Shown here: positions 1 to 7,808 of the stretch, piece after piece
Layout of the letters: each line of letters begins with the position of its first letter
Numbering within the stretch: the stretch's first letter is position 1
From: SSF53 sp036170535
Lineage (GTDB): Bacteria; Spirochaetota; Leptospiria; Leptospirales; Leptonemataceae
DNA length: 22,499 nucleotides
Reading direction: 5' to 3'
NCBI GenBank assembly: GCA_036170535.1
Contig: JAVHPJ010000018.1
Span: forward strand, 1-22,499
The notes under the pieces: generated by a model
What the model was told of the DNA's origin: nothing
The model's database searches: none
Seen by the model: the letters and a program-made list of their open reading frames with translations, nothing else
Made by a program: the position numbers and the translations under genes

Positions 1-50
1 CAGGGACGACTCCGGGCGTAAACGGCGCGGAGTTCGAGTGTCCTGTTGTG

Positions 51-123
<73 letters not shown>

Positions 124-157
124 GTGTCGGTTTGCCCCGGCGAGCCGGAGCAAAGCC

Positions 158-185
158 AGTCTTCCCACGGGCCGGACCCTGTCAA
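158..185 (-). promoter_or_regulatory. Sigma70-type promoter of tRNA-Asn
   Basis: On the minus strand a perfect -35 hexamer TTGACA (180-185) is followed after 16 bases by AAGACT (158-163), a weak -10. Transcription would start near 151, about 28 bases before the tRNA 5' end. The exact -35 and its placement just upstream of a stable RNA support the call; the -10 matches only three of six consensus positions. Confidence 0.5.
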
Positions 186-223
186 GCAAACCTGGCGAAA
201 GCGGCTCCAGGCCCCCTTCCGGC

Positions 224-252
224 TGGACGTCCGGGCCGGGGCGGTGTAGAAT
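224..252 (+). promoter_or_regulatory. Possible promoter giving a leaderless GGDEF-EAL mRNA
   Basis: TGGACG (224-229, four of six matches to TTGACA), a 17-base spacer and TAGAAT (247-252, five of six matches to TATAAT) precede the ATG at 260. A start 7-8 bases after the -10 would fall at or next to the ATG, so the transcript would have essentially no leader. A separate Shine-Dalgarno site is not obvious; only GGGG directly touches the ATG. This is inference from spacing and consensus. Confidence 0.35.
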
Positions 253-259
253 CGCGGGG

Positions 260-2716
260 ATGGCGCCCGTATCCCAGCCCCGCCGCCTGAGCCTGCCGCG
301 CCGCCTCTATCTCCAGTGGCGCCAGCACTCCGCCGATGTGGAGCCGCGCTACGAGTCGGTTTATCTGGCCTGCATGGACCTCATCGCCAGCCGGCCGGAC
401 CTGGGCCTGCGCTCGATTTTTTTCGGCATCTACGACGAAAAACCCGACGGGCGCATCACGGACTACGAGGGCCGGCGCTACGGGTATCGGCAAATCGCGG
501 TCGCCGTGCAGAGCTGGCTCGAAGAACGCGCGGCGCGCTGGATGGCCGGCTTCAAAAGCCTGGCCGATTTGCCGGGCGACATGCCGGGGGCGCTTGCGCA
601 TTCGTTTCTGCGCGAAAAGGACGAGCGCGGCCGGCTGCAGCTGGTCGACGCGCGGCGCCTGGATTCGCTGATCGAACACAGCCTGGATCTGGGCGGCCAG
701 AGCGGTCGCAAGCGGCCCTGGCTGATGCGCGTGTTCGCGCGTCTGTTTCTCGGCGGCGATCTGCGTCGACTGGCGGCGGCCCTGCGCAAGCTCAACCGCG
801 CACGCACCTTTATTGCGCTGGAAGTGCGCGATTCCGATCCCAGCGAAGAAATTGCGCCAGCGTTGTATTCGCGCGCGATCGGCCTCATTTTATTCGTTTC
901 GTCGCGGACCGACGTGACGCCCGATCAGATCGAAGCGGCGGCGCGGCCGCTGCTGCTCGCATTTTACGACGCGCATCTGATGCGCATCCGCGCGCGCGAG
1001 GCCCAGCAGATCTCCGAAGAAATTTTTCACGCGCTCGTGCGTACCCTGCCGCTCGCGCATGTCGTGCACGACGGCGAACTGATCCTCTACGCCAATCCGC
1101 GCGCCCTCGAACTTTTGGGCGCGGCCAACGTCGCCGAGCTGAACACGCGCCGCGCGATTGAACATGTGCACGCCGAAGATCGCGCGATGGTCGCCGCCCA
1201 GGTGCAGCGCCTGCTCGCGGCCCCGCCTGGCGCGGAGACGCCGCGCCGCGAGCTGAAGTTTGTGCGACTCGACAATCAAGTCGTCCCTATCGAAGCCCAG
1301 GGCGTGCGCGTGAATTATTTTGGCCGGCCCGCCATTCAGCTGGTCTTTGCGGACATCTCCGAGCGCAGACGCTTCCAGGAAGAACGCGAACGACACAAGC
1401 TCTACGATGCGCTCACCGGCCTGCCTAATCGTTCGCTTTTTCTCGACCGGCTCGATCAGGCGCTCTGGCGCGCGGAAGAAAAGGCGCAGACTCCGGAAAA
1501 CGAAGAGACCGTGCTGGCGGTGCTCAAACTCGATGTGAACAGTCTCGGGGTGGTGAATGAACGCCTGTCCTTTGGCGCGGGCGACGCACTTTTGCAAGAA
1601 ATCGCCGGACGCTTGCGCAGTCGCCTGCCGGGCGGAGTCAATCTGGCGCGCCTTTCCGGCGATTCTTTCGGGATATTCGTCGAAGACATCGAGTCGGAAA
1701 GTCAGGCGCTCACGCTGGCGGAAGCGGTGATGGATCTTTTGCGTCTGGAAACCTTTTATGCGGGCGGCGAAGAAATCGCCGCGTCCGTCACTGCGGGCAT
1801 TGCATTTTTCCCGCGCCATGGCCGCAACGCCGGTCGGCTGCTGGCGAATTCCGAACTCGCGCTGGACGCAGCGCGTGAAAACTCGGGACGCGTGGCCGTG
1901 TATGCGCCAGGCGTCTACTCGCGGCGCGCGGCGAGTTTTGGTCTGGAACGCCGACTGCTGACTGCGCTCGGCGAACAACACTTCGAGCTGTACTACCAGC
2001 CGCAGTTCGACGCGGTGCGCCAGGTGTTTTTTGGCGTGGAGGCGCTCTTGCGCTGGAACGATCCGGAACTGGGCATGGTGAATCCGGCCGAGTTTATTCC
2101 GATCGCCGAAGATCGCGGACTCATCATCGACATTGGCGAGTGGGCCCTGCAGCGTTCCCTGGAAGACATTGGCCGACTGGAACGCAAACTGCACATCGAG
2201 CTGGATCTTTCGGTCAACGTGGCGCCGGTCCAGTTGGAACAGACCAGCTTCCCCACGCGCATCGCGGACATGCTGACGCACACGCGCCGCGATCCGGGCC
2301 GCCTCAAGCTGGAACTCGTGGAACGCGGCGCCCTCAGCGACAACGACATTGTGCGCCACGCGATGCAGGAGCTGCAACGCCTGGGAGTCGGCTTTCACGT
2401 CGACGACTTTGGCGCGGGTCGCGGCGCGCTGGCCTATCTGCGGCGCGCGCCGGTGGAAGCGATCAAGATCGATAAAAGTTTCACGCACGATCTGGAACGT
2501 CAGTCCGACTTTCTGCGCGGCCTGATCGCCTTTGCACGATCCCTGGGTCTGGATATCATTGTGGAAGGCGTGGAGACTGACGCACAGACGGCGTTTTTTC
2601 GCGCGCTGGACTGCCGGCTGTTTCAGGGCTTTCGTTTTGCGCGGCCCATGCCGCTCGCCCAACTGGAAGGCTTTTTAGCCAGCCCGCCGGCGCGCCCAAC
2701 CGAAGCGCTGAATTGA
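260..2716 (+). CDS. PAS-GGDEF-EAL protein, probable c-di-GMP phosphodiesterase
   Basis: Soluble 818-residue signalling protein with no membrane segment. Residues 1-250 are unrecognised and may be a sensor region; about 254-370 is a PAS-like domain; about 375-545 a GGDEF domain; about 555-805 an EAL domain. The GGDEF signature is degenerate, SGDSF at 466-470, and the upstream metal/substrate motif is altered (DVNSLGVVNE), so cyclase activity is unlikely. The EAL site looks intact: E594 in EALLRW, DD at 715-716 (DDFGAG), K736 in IKIDKSF, E769/E772 in VEGVET and Q789 in QGF. It should therefore hydrolyse c-di-GMP to pGpG, possibly with the GGDEF remnant as a regulatory domain. It is divergent from the tRNA. 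The family call is firm; activity is inferred from motifs. Confidence 0.93.
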   Translation: MAPVSQPRRLSLPRRLYLQWRQHSADVEPRYESVYLACMDLIASRPDLGLRSIFFGIYDEKPDGRITDYEGRRYGYRQIAVAVQSWLEERAARWMAGFKSLADLPGDMPGALAHSFLREKDERGRLQLVDARRLDSLIEHSLDLGGQSGRKRPWLMRVFARLFLGGDLRRLAAALRKLNRARTFIALEVRDSDPSEEIAPALYSRAIGLILFVSSRTDVTPDQIEAAARPLLLAFYDAHLMRIRAREAQQISEEIFHALVRTLPLAHVVHDGELILYANPRALELLGAANVAELNTRRAIEHVHAEDRAMVAAQVQRLLAAPPGAETPRRELKFVRLDNQVVPIEAQGVRVNYFGRPAIQLVFADISERRRFQEERERHKLYDALTGLPNRSLFLDRLDQALWRAEEKAQTPENEETVLAVLKLDVNSLGVVNERLSFGAGDALLQEIAGRLRSRLPGGVNLARLSGDSFGIFVEDIESESQALTLAEAVMDLLRLETFYAGGEEIAASVTAGIAFFPRHGRNAGRLLANSELALDAARENSGRVAVYAPGVYSRRAASFGLERRLLTALGEQHFELYYQPQFDAVRQVFFGVEALLRWNDPELGMVNPAEFIPIAEDRGLIIDIGEWALQRSLEDIGRLERKLHIELDLSVNVAPVQLEQTSFPTRIADMLTHTRRDPGRLKLELVERGALSDNDIVRHAMQELQRLGVGFHVDDFGAGRGALAYLRRAPVEAIKIDKSFTHDLERQSDFLRGLIAFARSLGLDIIVEGVETDAQTAFFRALDCRLFQGFRFARPMPLAQLEGFLASPPARPTEALN

Positions 2717-2751
2717 CTTTACCGCGCTCCGGCCGTGCGCAGGCTCGGACC

Positions 2752-3147
2752 ATGTACGACGCCCGCCAACGACTCAAGTGGCCCGCCATCGGTCTGATCC
2801 TCACCTCCGCCTTCGCCCTGCTCGCGCAACCCCTCGTGTTTCTGGTACAGATTGGCCTCGCGACCAGCCGCCTGGATCATCCGGTCGCTATGGCGCTCGC
2901 CGGCCTGGTCGGCCCGCAGAGCGTGGCGGTGACGGCGGTGTTTTGCGGCGTCGGCTTTCTTTTCGCCGTATTGATTCTGGCCGGCGCCACCGGCATGCTC
3001 GGCGGCGATAATTACGGCCTCGCCATCACGGCGAGCGTGCTTGCGATTATTCCGTGCACGTGGTCTTTGTGTTTTATTGGGCCGATCTTTGGCGTCTGGG
3101 CGCTGATCGAACTGGGTCGGCCGGAAGTGCGCGCGGCCTTTGATTAA
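2752..3147 (+). CDS. Small integral membrane protein, function unknown
   Basis: A 131-residue hydrophobic protein starting MYDARQRLKWP with about three membrane segments (roughly residues 10-32, 55-78 and 88-118). The C-terminal part, GPIFGVWALIELGRPEVRAAF, resembles a recurring tail in bacterial membrane proteins of unknown role, in which a last helix ends in a short W-A-L and P-E-V-x-A-A-F segment. I chose ATG 2752, with AGG about nine bases upstream; a TTG at 2713 overlapping the previous stop would add 13 unconvincing residues. It lies 35 bases after the GGDEF-EAL gene and may be co-transcribed. Its TAA stop shares the palindrome TTAA with the stop of the convergent DUF6498 gene. Confidence 0.75.
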   Translation: MYDARQRLKWPAIGLILTSAFALLAQPLVFLVQIGLATSRLDHPVAMALAGLVGPQSVAVTAVFCGVGFLFAVLILAGATGMLGGDNYGLAITASVLAIIPCTWSLCFIGPIFGVWALIELGRPEVRAAFD

Positions 3148-3905
3148 GGCGTCGGCGACGCGGCGTGCTCTTTCTGATGCGCGCGCAGATCGGCGAAAAT
3201 TTTTAAGCCCACAAAAAATCCGGCCAGCGCCGCGCCAATCCACTCCGGCAGAAACACGAGCGCAATTGCGATCACAATGGCGCCCGCCAGGATCGTTATG
3301 TGCATGAGCCAGATGCGCTTGTAGGGCAGAAACATCGCTTCCATAAAATCCAGGCGCAGGTATTCGCGCTGCCCCAGGTAGTGAACCTTAAAGGAAACGG
3401 CGTGACTTGAAAGGAGCATGAGCGCCGACCAGAAAAGCGGATTGGAAAACGGAGCGGCGCCAATGAACGTTGCGGCGAACCAGTTTACAAAAACGCTCTG
3501 CGGATCGTCAGTCTCCGAAAGGTTTCCGTGTATCGCCCCTGTAATCGCCGAGTACACGTAGAGGAAAACTCCGTGGCCGAACATAAAGCCGCCGTAATGC
3601 AGACAGAAAAATGCAGTCATGAATACGGCCATGCCGACGCCCAGGGGACGCGAGTCCCGCTCTGAGTTGGTCCAGGCGGGTATCAACATTTTTGGAATAG
3701 TAAAGACGCCGATAATTGCGCTTTCCAGCCAGTAGAGCCACAGGATCTCCGAAAAACTCCAGGCGAAAAAAAAGGCGCCCAAAAGCGGCAGCAGATTGCC
3801 CAATACAAGCGCAGCGCCCGTAATGCGCGGCTGGACGGCCGTCGACGCGAGGAACGGAAAGACAATCGCCAGAGCGCGAAAGAGTTGATCGGCAAGGCGC
3901 GCCAT
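3144..3905 (-). CDS. DUF6498-like integral membrane protein
   Basis: A 253-residue polytopic protein with about six membrane segments. Features match my memory of the DUF6498 family: an early LYWLESAIIGVFTIPKML helix, an FCLHYGGFMFGHGVF segment with conserved His/Tyr/Gly, a later SHAVSFKVHYLGQREYLR segment, and a C-terminal LKIFADLRAHQKEH tail. No biochemical function is established for the family. The ATG at 3905 is preferred: it lies five bases after the stop of the beta-propeller gene and has GGAAGAG upstream, whereas the longer frame would run into that neighbour. It is the last gene of the MoxR operon, so a role with the envelope proteins encoded upstream is possible but only inferred. 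Confidence 0.75.
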   Translation of the reverse strand: MARLADQLFRALAIVFPFLASTAVQPRITGAALVLGNLLPLLGAFFFAWSFSEILWLYWLESAIIGVFTIPKMLIPAWTNSERDSRPLGVGMAVFMTAFFCLHYGGFMFGHGVFLYVYSAITGAIHGNLSETDDPQSVFVNWFAATFIGAAPFSNPLFWSALMLLSSHAVSFKVHYLGQREYLRLDFMEAMFLPYKRIWLMHITILAGAIVIAIALVFLPEWIGAALAGFFVGLKIFADLRAHQKEHAASPTP

Positions 3906-3910
3906 GCGGG

Positions 3911-5164
3911 TCAGAAGATCTCTTCCAGAACATAAAACATGTTCTGGTTGGTTCCAAAATACATGCGTTTGCCGGATACAACCGGCGCGGAGAGCAGCGC
4001 GCCTTCCAGGTCCATCTCCCAGAGCGTCGCGCCGGTTTTTGCGGAGAGGCAAACTAACTTTGGCGGCGCATCGACTATGCCGCGCGCATCCGGTTCGTCG
4101 CCGTGTAATCCAAAATAGAGTCGATCACCGGCGATCGTGGGCGCGCTGGAGGTGCCGTAGTCGAACTCGCGCTCCCATACAGTTTCGCCCGAGTCGCGAT
4201 TAAACGCGCGCACGGTCGTGTCGCCGCTGGTAAAAATGGCCAGATCGCGCCATAGCGAAGGCGCCATGTAGTCGAGCAGCGGCACGTGTCGCAGAAACCC
4301 GTTTTCCGCATTGGGCGACATATACTCGCCCCATTCAAAGCGCGCTTCGCGGCGCCACAGCTCTTCGCCAGTGCGGCGATCCAGAGCGTAGTACGTAAAG
4401 ACCGGTCCCGAGCCGGTAAAAAAATTGCTCGCATAAAACACGCGATCTTCATCCAGCGCGGGAAAACTGTACCACACGGGCGCATTCACGGTTACGTCGA
4501 CGCGCCACAAAAAGCGTTTGCTCGCCAGGTCATAGGCGCCAAAGCCGCGTCCCAGGGGCGCCCAGTACACGACGCCGTCGTAGACCTGAAACGTGTGATG
4601 CGACCAGACCGGATTGGGAATGCTGTGCTGCAGTTTTCCGTCGGGCGAAAGAAAGAACGTCGCGCCGGCGTCGCTCGTAAATATGATCGTGTCCTGGTAG
4701 CGCGAAATCAGCGACTGGACGGTGGCGCCGGTGGGAAAAGACCACCGCTCCTGGCCGGTGCGCACGTCGGCGGCGTAAACCGAGCCGTCGTTGGATCCAA
4801 AATAAACCGTGTCTTCGTCCGCGTAGGGCACGGAGTTCACCTGGTTCTTCGTTTTAAATATCCACTTCATGTACCCCGAGTTCACGTCGAGGGCGTAGAA
4901 GTTTCCGTCGCTCGAACCAAAAAACACCGTATCGTCGCGGACAATGGGCGGATTGAACGACTCGGCGCCGTCGCCTTTAAATTGCAGGCGCAGCTTCCAA
5001 CGCAGTCCGAGCGGCGGAAACAGCGCGTTGCGCGTGGCCCCGGACCCGTTTTCGCCGCGGTATTCGAGCCAGTCCCAGTCTTCGCTGCACCGGAATGTCG
5101 CGGTTGCCGCGAGCGCGAGGATGGCCAACGCTCGCGCCCGCTTCTGAAATACTCCGCCCGCCAT
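3911..5164 (-). CDS. Secreted PQQ-type beta-propeller protein (BamB-like fold)
   Basis: A 417-residue protein made of repeated WD-like blades of the PQQ-binding repeat type. Clear copies include FGSSDGNFYALDVNSGYMKW, FGSNDGSVYAADVRTGQERW, YYALDRRTGEELWRR, RAFNRDSGETVWE and LVCLSAKTGATLWEM. The N-terminus has basic residues then a hydrophobic stretch (residues 9-24) followed by Cys26, so it is exported. The sequence before Cys26 (TFR) is a poor lipobox, so lipidation is uncertain. PQQ-repeat propellers of this kind are usually non-enzymatic scaffolds, as in BamB, although the fold also occurs in quinoprotein dehydrogenases; no cytochrome or dehydrogenase signature is seen. The ATG overlaps the transglutaminase stop in TGATG, implying translational coupling. 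Confidence 0.85.
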   Translation of the reverse strand: MAGGVFQKRARALAILALAATATFRCSEDWDWLEYRGENGSGATRNALFPPLGLRWKLRLQFKGDGAESFNPPIVRDDTVFFGSSDGNFYALDVNSGYMKWIFKTKNQVNSVPYADEDTVYFGSNDGSVYAADVRTGQERWSFPTGATVQSLISRYQDTIIFTSDAGATFFLSPDGKLQHSIPNPVWSHHTFQVYDGVVYWAPLGRGFGAYDLASKRFLWRVDVTVNAPVWYSFPALDEDRVFYASNFFTGSGPVFTYYALDRRTGEELWRREARFEWGEYMSPNAENGFLRHVPLLDYMAPSLWRDLAIFTSGDTTVRAFNRDSGETVWEREFDYGTSSAPTIAGDRLYFGLHGDEPDARGIVDAPPKLVCLSAKTGATLWEMDLEGALLSAPVVSGKRMYFGTNQNMFYVLEEIF

Positions 5165-7794
5165 CAGTAGTACAGACTCCGCAAACTGAAGACGCGCCGG
5201 AGCCAGGCGTAAAAGCCGCGTCGCTCAATTTTTTCGACCTTGTTTATCGCGCCGGAATAACTCGCATTGTAGTCTTGCCAGAGCCCGTCCTGCTCGCCGG
5301 GCGCATAGTTTTCGCGGTAACGCAGCTCTGTATGTCGATCCGCAAAGGGCTCAAGCGGCTCCGCGGCCTTTGCATATTCCAGCGGCGTTTCATGCGGCGC
5401 CTTGAGGCGATAGCCCTCGCGCGCAAATTTCATCAGCACGTATTTGAGGCGCGCCGCCAGACCGGTCGGCGATTGCGAACGCCCGCGCACATTAAAGTAC
5501 GCTTCGCGAAAAATTCGGTACAGATACAGGCCGATGAGTATAACAACTGCGAGAATGGCCGTTGCAAAAAGCACGGTGCGCCAGGGAAAAACAAAGCTCG
5601 GCTTCGGTTGCGCAACCGCTTCCTCGTCAATCAGCGGAATAATCACGTCCTGATTATTCGGATTCATGGACGGTTCGGGCGGAATCGCGAAGGCCGTAGA
5701 CTCAAAATCCACCCAGCCGTAGCCCGGCATCAGGATCTGCACCCAGGCGTGATGATGCGCATCGGTAACGAGATAAATATGCTCCGGCGGATAGTTCTGA
5801 AGGGGCTTGATTTTTTTGCGCAGCTCGTAGGCGCCGCGCGCGTGAGCCCGCGTTTGCAAGTCGCGCGCCGCCAGATAGCCGACCACGACGCGCGATGGAA
5901 CGCCGGCGTAACGCAAAAGCAGCGCGGTGGTCGCGGCGAACTCGGTGCAGTCCCCGCGCTTTTCCGTCAGTAAGAACTTCTTGAGCGATTCGACATTCGT
6001 GTTTTCGGTGAAACCGCGTTCGTAGCGGTGCCCGGACATGCTTTTTAAAACCGCTTCGACCCGCTCAAAATAACCGTCTTTGCCCGCGACGGCGCGGTTG
6101 GCGAAATTCCGAAAGATGCGCGCGTCTGCGTCCGGCAATCCGGTTTTAAGGTATTCGGCGTAGCGTTCTTGCTCCGCGGGACTGATGCGCGGAATGGTGG
6201 CCCACTCTTCCGGCTGGGACAGGCTCACGCGCGACACGGCCTTATACGACAGATCAAAGGGATGATAAGCCGTATCCTGCACTGTCGGCTCGATTTTAAA
6301 CGGCCGGTAGGCGACCTGGCGCGTTTTTAAAGTTGATAAATAAAAAATCTCTACCGGTTGGCGGCGCGCGTCGAGCGAGCTGACCTGATCCTGCCAGGTC
6401 TCGAGCAGGCGCAGGCCCGCCAGATTATTCAGGGGTTCGCTTTCGTTCGATGTGGGCGCCCAGCCCGCTTCACTATCGTAGTCGCCCCAGTAGGATTCGG
6501 CGGCGTACACCGGATCCACCGGGCTTACAATAACCATGACGGCCTTCTGGTTGCCGCCTGCGCCGCCCCCGCCGCCTTCGTTTTGCTGCTCCTGGTTCTG
6601 ATTTTGCTGGTTCTGGGACTCGCCGCCCGATTGGCCTTCGCCGCCGGACTGCCCCTCTCCGCCCTGGGAACCCTGGCCTCCGGCGCCGCCCTGGCTGCCG
6701 GACCCGCCCTGATTATTCTGATTGTTCGCAAAGTTATCCCACTGATCCGCAGGCACGCCGCGCAGTTCGGGTTCGTTGGGATCGCGCTGTTCGCCGCCCT
6801 GGCCGCCGCCGTCGCGCGGCACATAGCCGCCGCCTCCGCCGCCCTGGCCCTGGCCGGGATCGTTCGGTCGCGGTCGACGACCGGCGCCGCCGCCCTGACC
6901 GCCCTCGCCTTCGCGACCCTCCGCGCCCCCGCCCTGGCCGCCGCGGTTTTCATCGGGACGTTGTTCGCGTTCGGGAGTTTCGCCGCCGGGTTGATCGCCG
7001 CCGTTCTGCAGCTCGGAGGGGTACTTCTCGTCGCGCTCGCCAAGCGGCTTGCCGTTTTGCGTGTCGGGGCGCTGGCCGCCGCCCTCTTCCGGCAGACCGC
7101 CCGGTCCGTCTTCCAGATTGCGCGGCTGCGGCGGCGGTTCTTCGCGCAACTCATTCAGCGCGACGTCATTTTGCACAAATTCTTTGGGCAGAAAGATCGC
7201 AGCCGCAATCACCAAAGGAATGGCGATGCCAAAAAATGCAAACAACTCGTTGCGCCGCGACTTGCGCGAGCGGTCCGGAAACGCCGCCAGATACAACACC
7301 AGACCGTGAATCAGAAACGTGATCGCGGCCAGCGCAAAAACCCACTTGAGCGGCCAGAAGAGCGCCTCGGCCACGTCCTCCGCGGAGCGGCTGAAATTCA
7401 GAACCTTAAAATAAACCAGCGCAAAAGCGAATAATTCCAGCGCGGAGAGCCACAAAAAGCGCCGGCCGGCGAACACGAACATCGTCCAGAAAAAACCAAA
7501 ACCGCCGGCGATGCTGAAGAGCAGCATCGAATAAAGATCAAAATCGGCGAAAAACAACACGCAGAATGCCGTTACCGCGAGGGCCGCGGCAAAACCGCTC
7601 CACCAGGGAAAGCGTGGCGGACGCAGATAAAACGCAGCAAACATGCAGAGCGGCGCAATTAAGAACCAGGCGAGTTTGCCCGTATTGTCAAACGCGACGG
7701 AAACGGCCGGCTGCATGATGTAGGGCACGGCCAGGACCAGTCCGTACAGGGCCAGCCGCGTATAGAACAGGACGTGACGCGCTTCGACTTTCAT
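5164..7794 (-). CDS. TgpA-like membrane transglutaminase with low-complexity linker
   Basis: An 876-residue membrane protein. Residues 1-215 carry about seven hydrophobic helices; residues about 219-419 are a Gly/Gln/Asn/Glu-rich low-complexity segment; a transglutaminase-like papain-fold domain follows with the triad C616 (RGDCTEF), H682 (HHHAW) and D696 (GWVDFES). A single helix (TVLFATAILAVVILIGLYLY) then leads to a DUF4129-like C-terminal tail. This order matches the TgpA/DUF3488-transglutaminase-DUF4129 family, with the catalytic domain expected outside the inner membrane. Such proteins are thought to act on envelope proteins or peptidoglycan, but substrates are unknown. ATG 7794 has a strong GGAGAGG site eight bases away; a TTG at 7812 is rejected. 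Second after MoxR and DUF58, the usual partners of this family. Confidence 0.9.
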   Translation of the reverse strand: MKVEARHVLFYTRLALYGLVLAVPYIMQPAVSVAFDNTGKLAWFLIAPLCMFAAFYLRPPRFPWWSGFAAALAVTAFCVLFFADFDLYSMLLFSIAGGFGFFWTMFVFAGRRFLWLSALELFAFALVYFKVLNFSRSAEDVAEALFWPLKWVFALAAITFLIHGLVLYLAAFPDRSRKSRRNELFAFFGIAIPLVIAAAIFLPKEFVQNDVALNELREEPPPQPRNLEDGPGGLPEEGGGQRPDTQNGKPLGERDEKYPSELQNGGDQPGGETPEREQRPDENRGGQGGGAEGREGEGGQGGGAGRRPRPNDPGQGQGGGGGGYVPRDGGGQGGEQRDPNEPELRGVPADQWDNFANNQNNQGGSGSQGGAGGQGSQGGEGQSGGEGQSGGESQNQQNQNQEQQNEGGGGGAGGNQKAVMVIVSPVDPVYAAESYWGDYDSEAGWAPTSNESEPLNNLAGLRLLETWQDQVSSLDARRQPVEIFYLSTLKTRQVAYRPFKIEPTVQDTAYHPFDLSYKAVSRVSLSQPEEWATIPRISPAEQERYAEYLKTGLPDADARIFRNFANRAVAGKDGYFERVEAVLKSMSGHRYERGFTENTNVESLKKFLLTEKRGDCTEFAATTALLLRYAGVPSRVVVGYLAARDLQTRAHARGAYELRKKIKPLQNYPPEHIYLVTDAHHHAWVQILMPGYGWVDFESTAFAIPPEPSMNPNNQDVIIPLIDEEAVAQPKPSFVFPWRTVLFATAILAVVILIGLYLYRIFREAYFNVRGRSQSPTGLAARLKYVLMKFAREGYRLKAPHETPLEYAKAAEPLEPFADRHTELRYRENYAPGEQDGLWQDYNASYSGAINKVEKIERRGFYAWLRRVFSLRSLYY

Positions 7795-7808
7795 ATTCGC
7801 CTCTCCAT

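Noticed and set aside
890..2662. Long open frame on the minus strand across the GGDEF-EAL gene
   Set aside because: It is antisense to clear PAS, GGDEF and EAL domains and encodes a His/Arg/Gln-rich product without recognisable domains, as expected for high-GC shadows.
2713..2751. TTG start for the small membrane protein overlapping the GGDEF-EAL stop
   Set aside because: The 13 added residues are polar and unlike the protein, and ATG 2752 begins directly before the first hydrophobic helix.
6358..7434. Plus-strand 358-residue frame with hydrophobic Ala/Leu-rich stretches
   Set aside because: It is the antisense of the Gly/Gln-rich linker of the transglutaminase: GGC/GGG codons read backward become Ala/Pro/Leu. 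No start signal or domain supports it.
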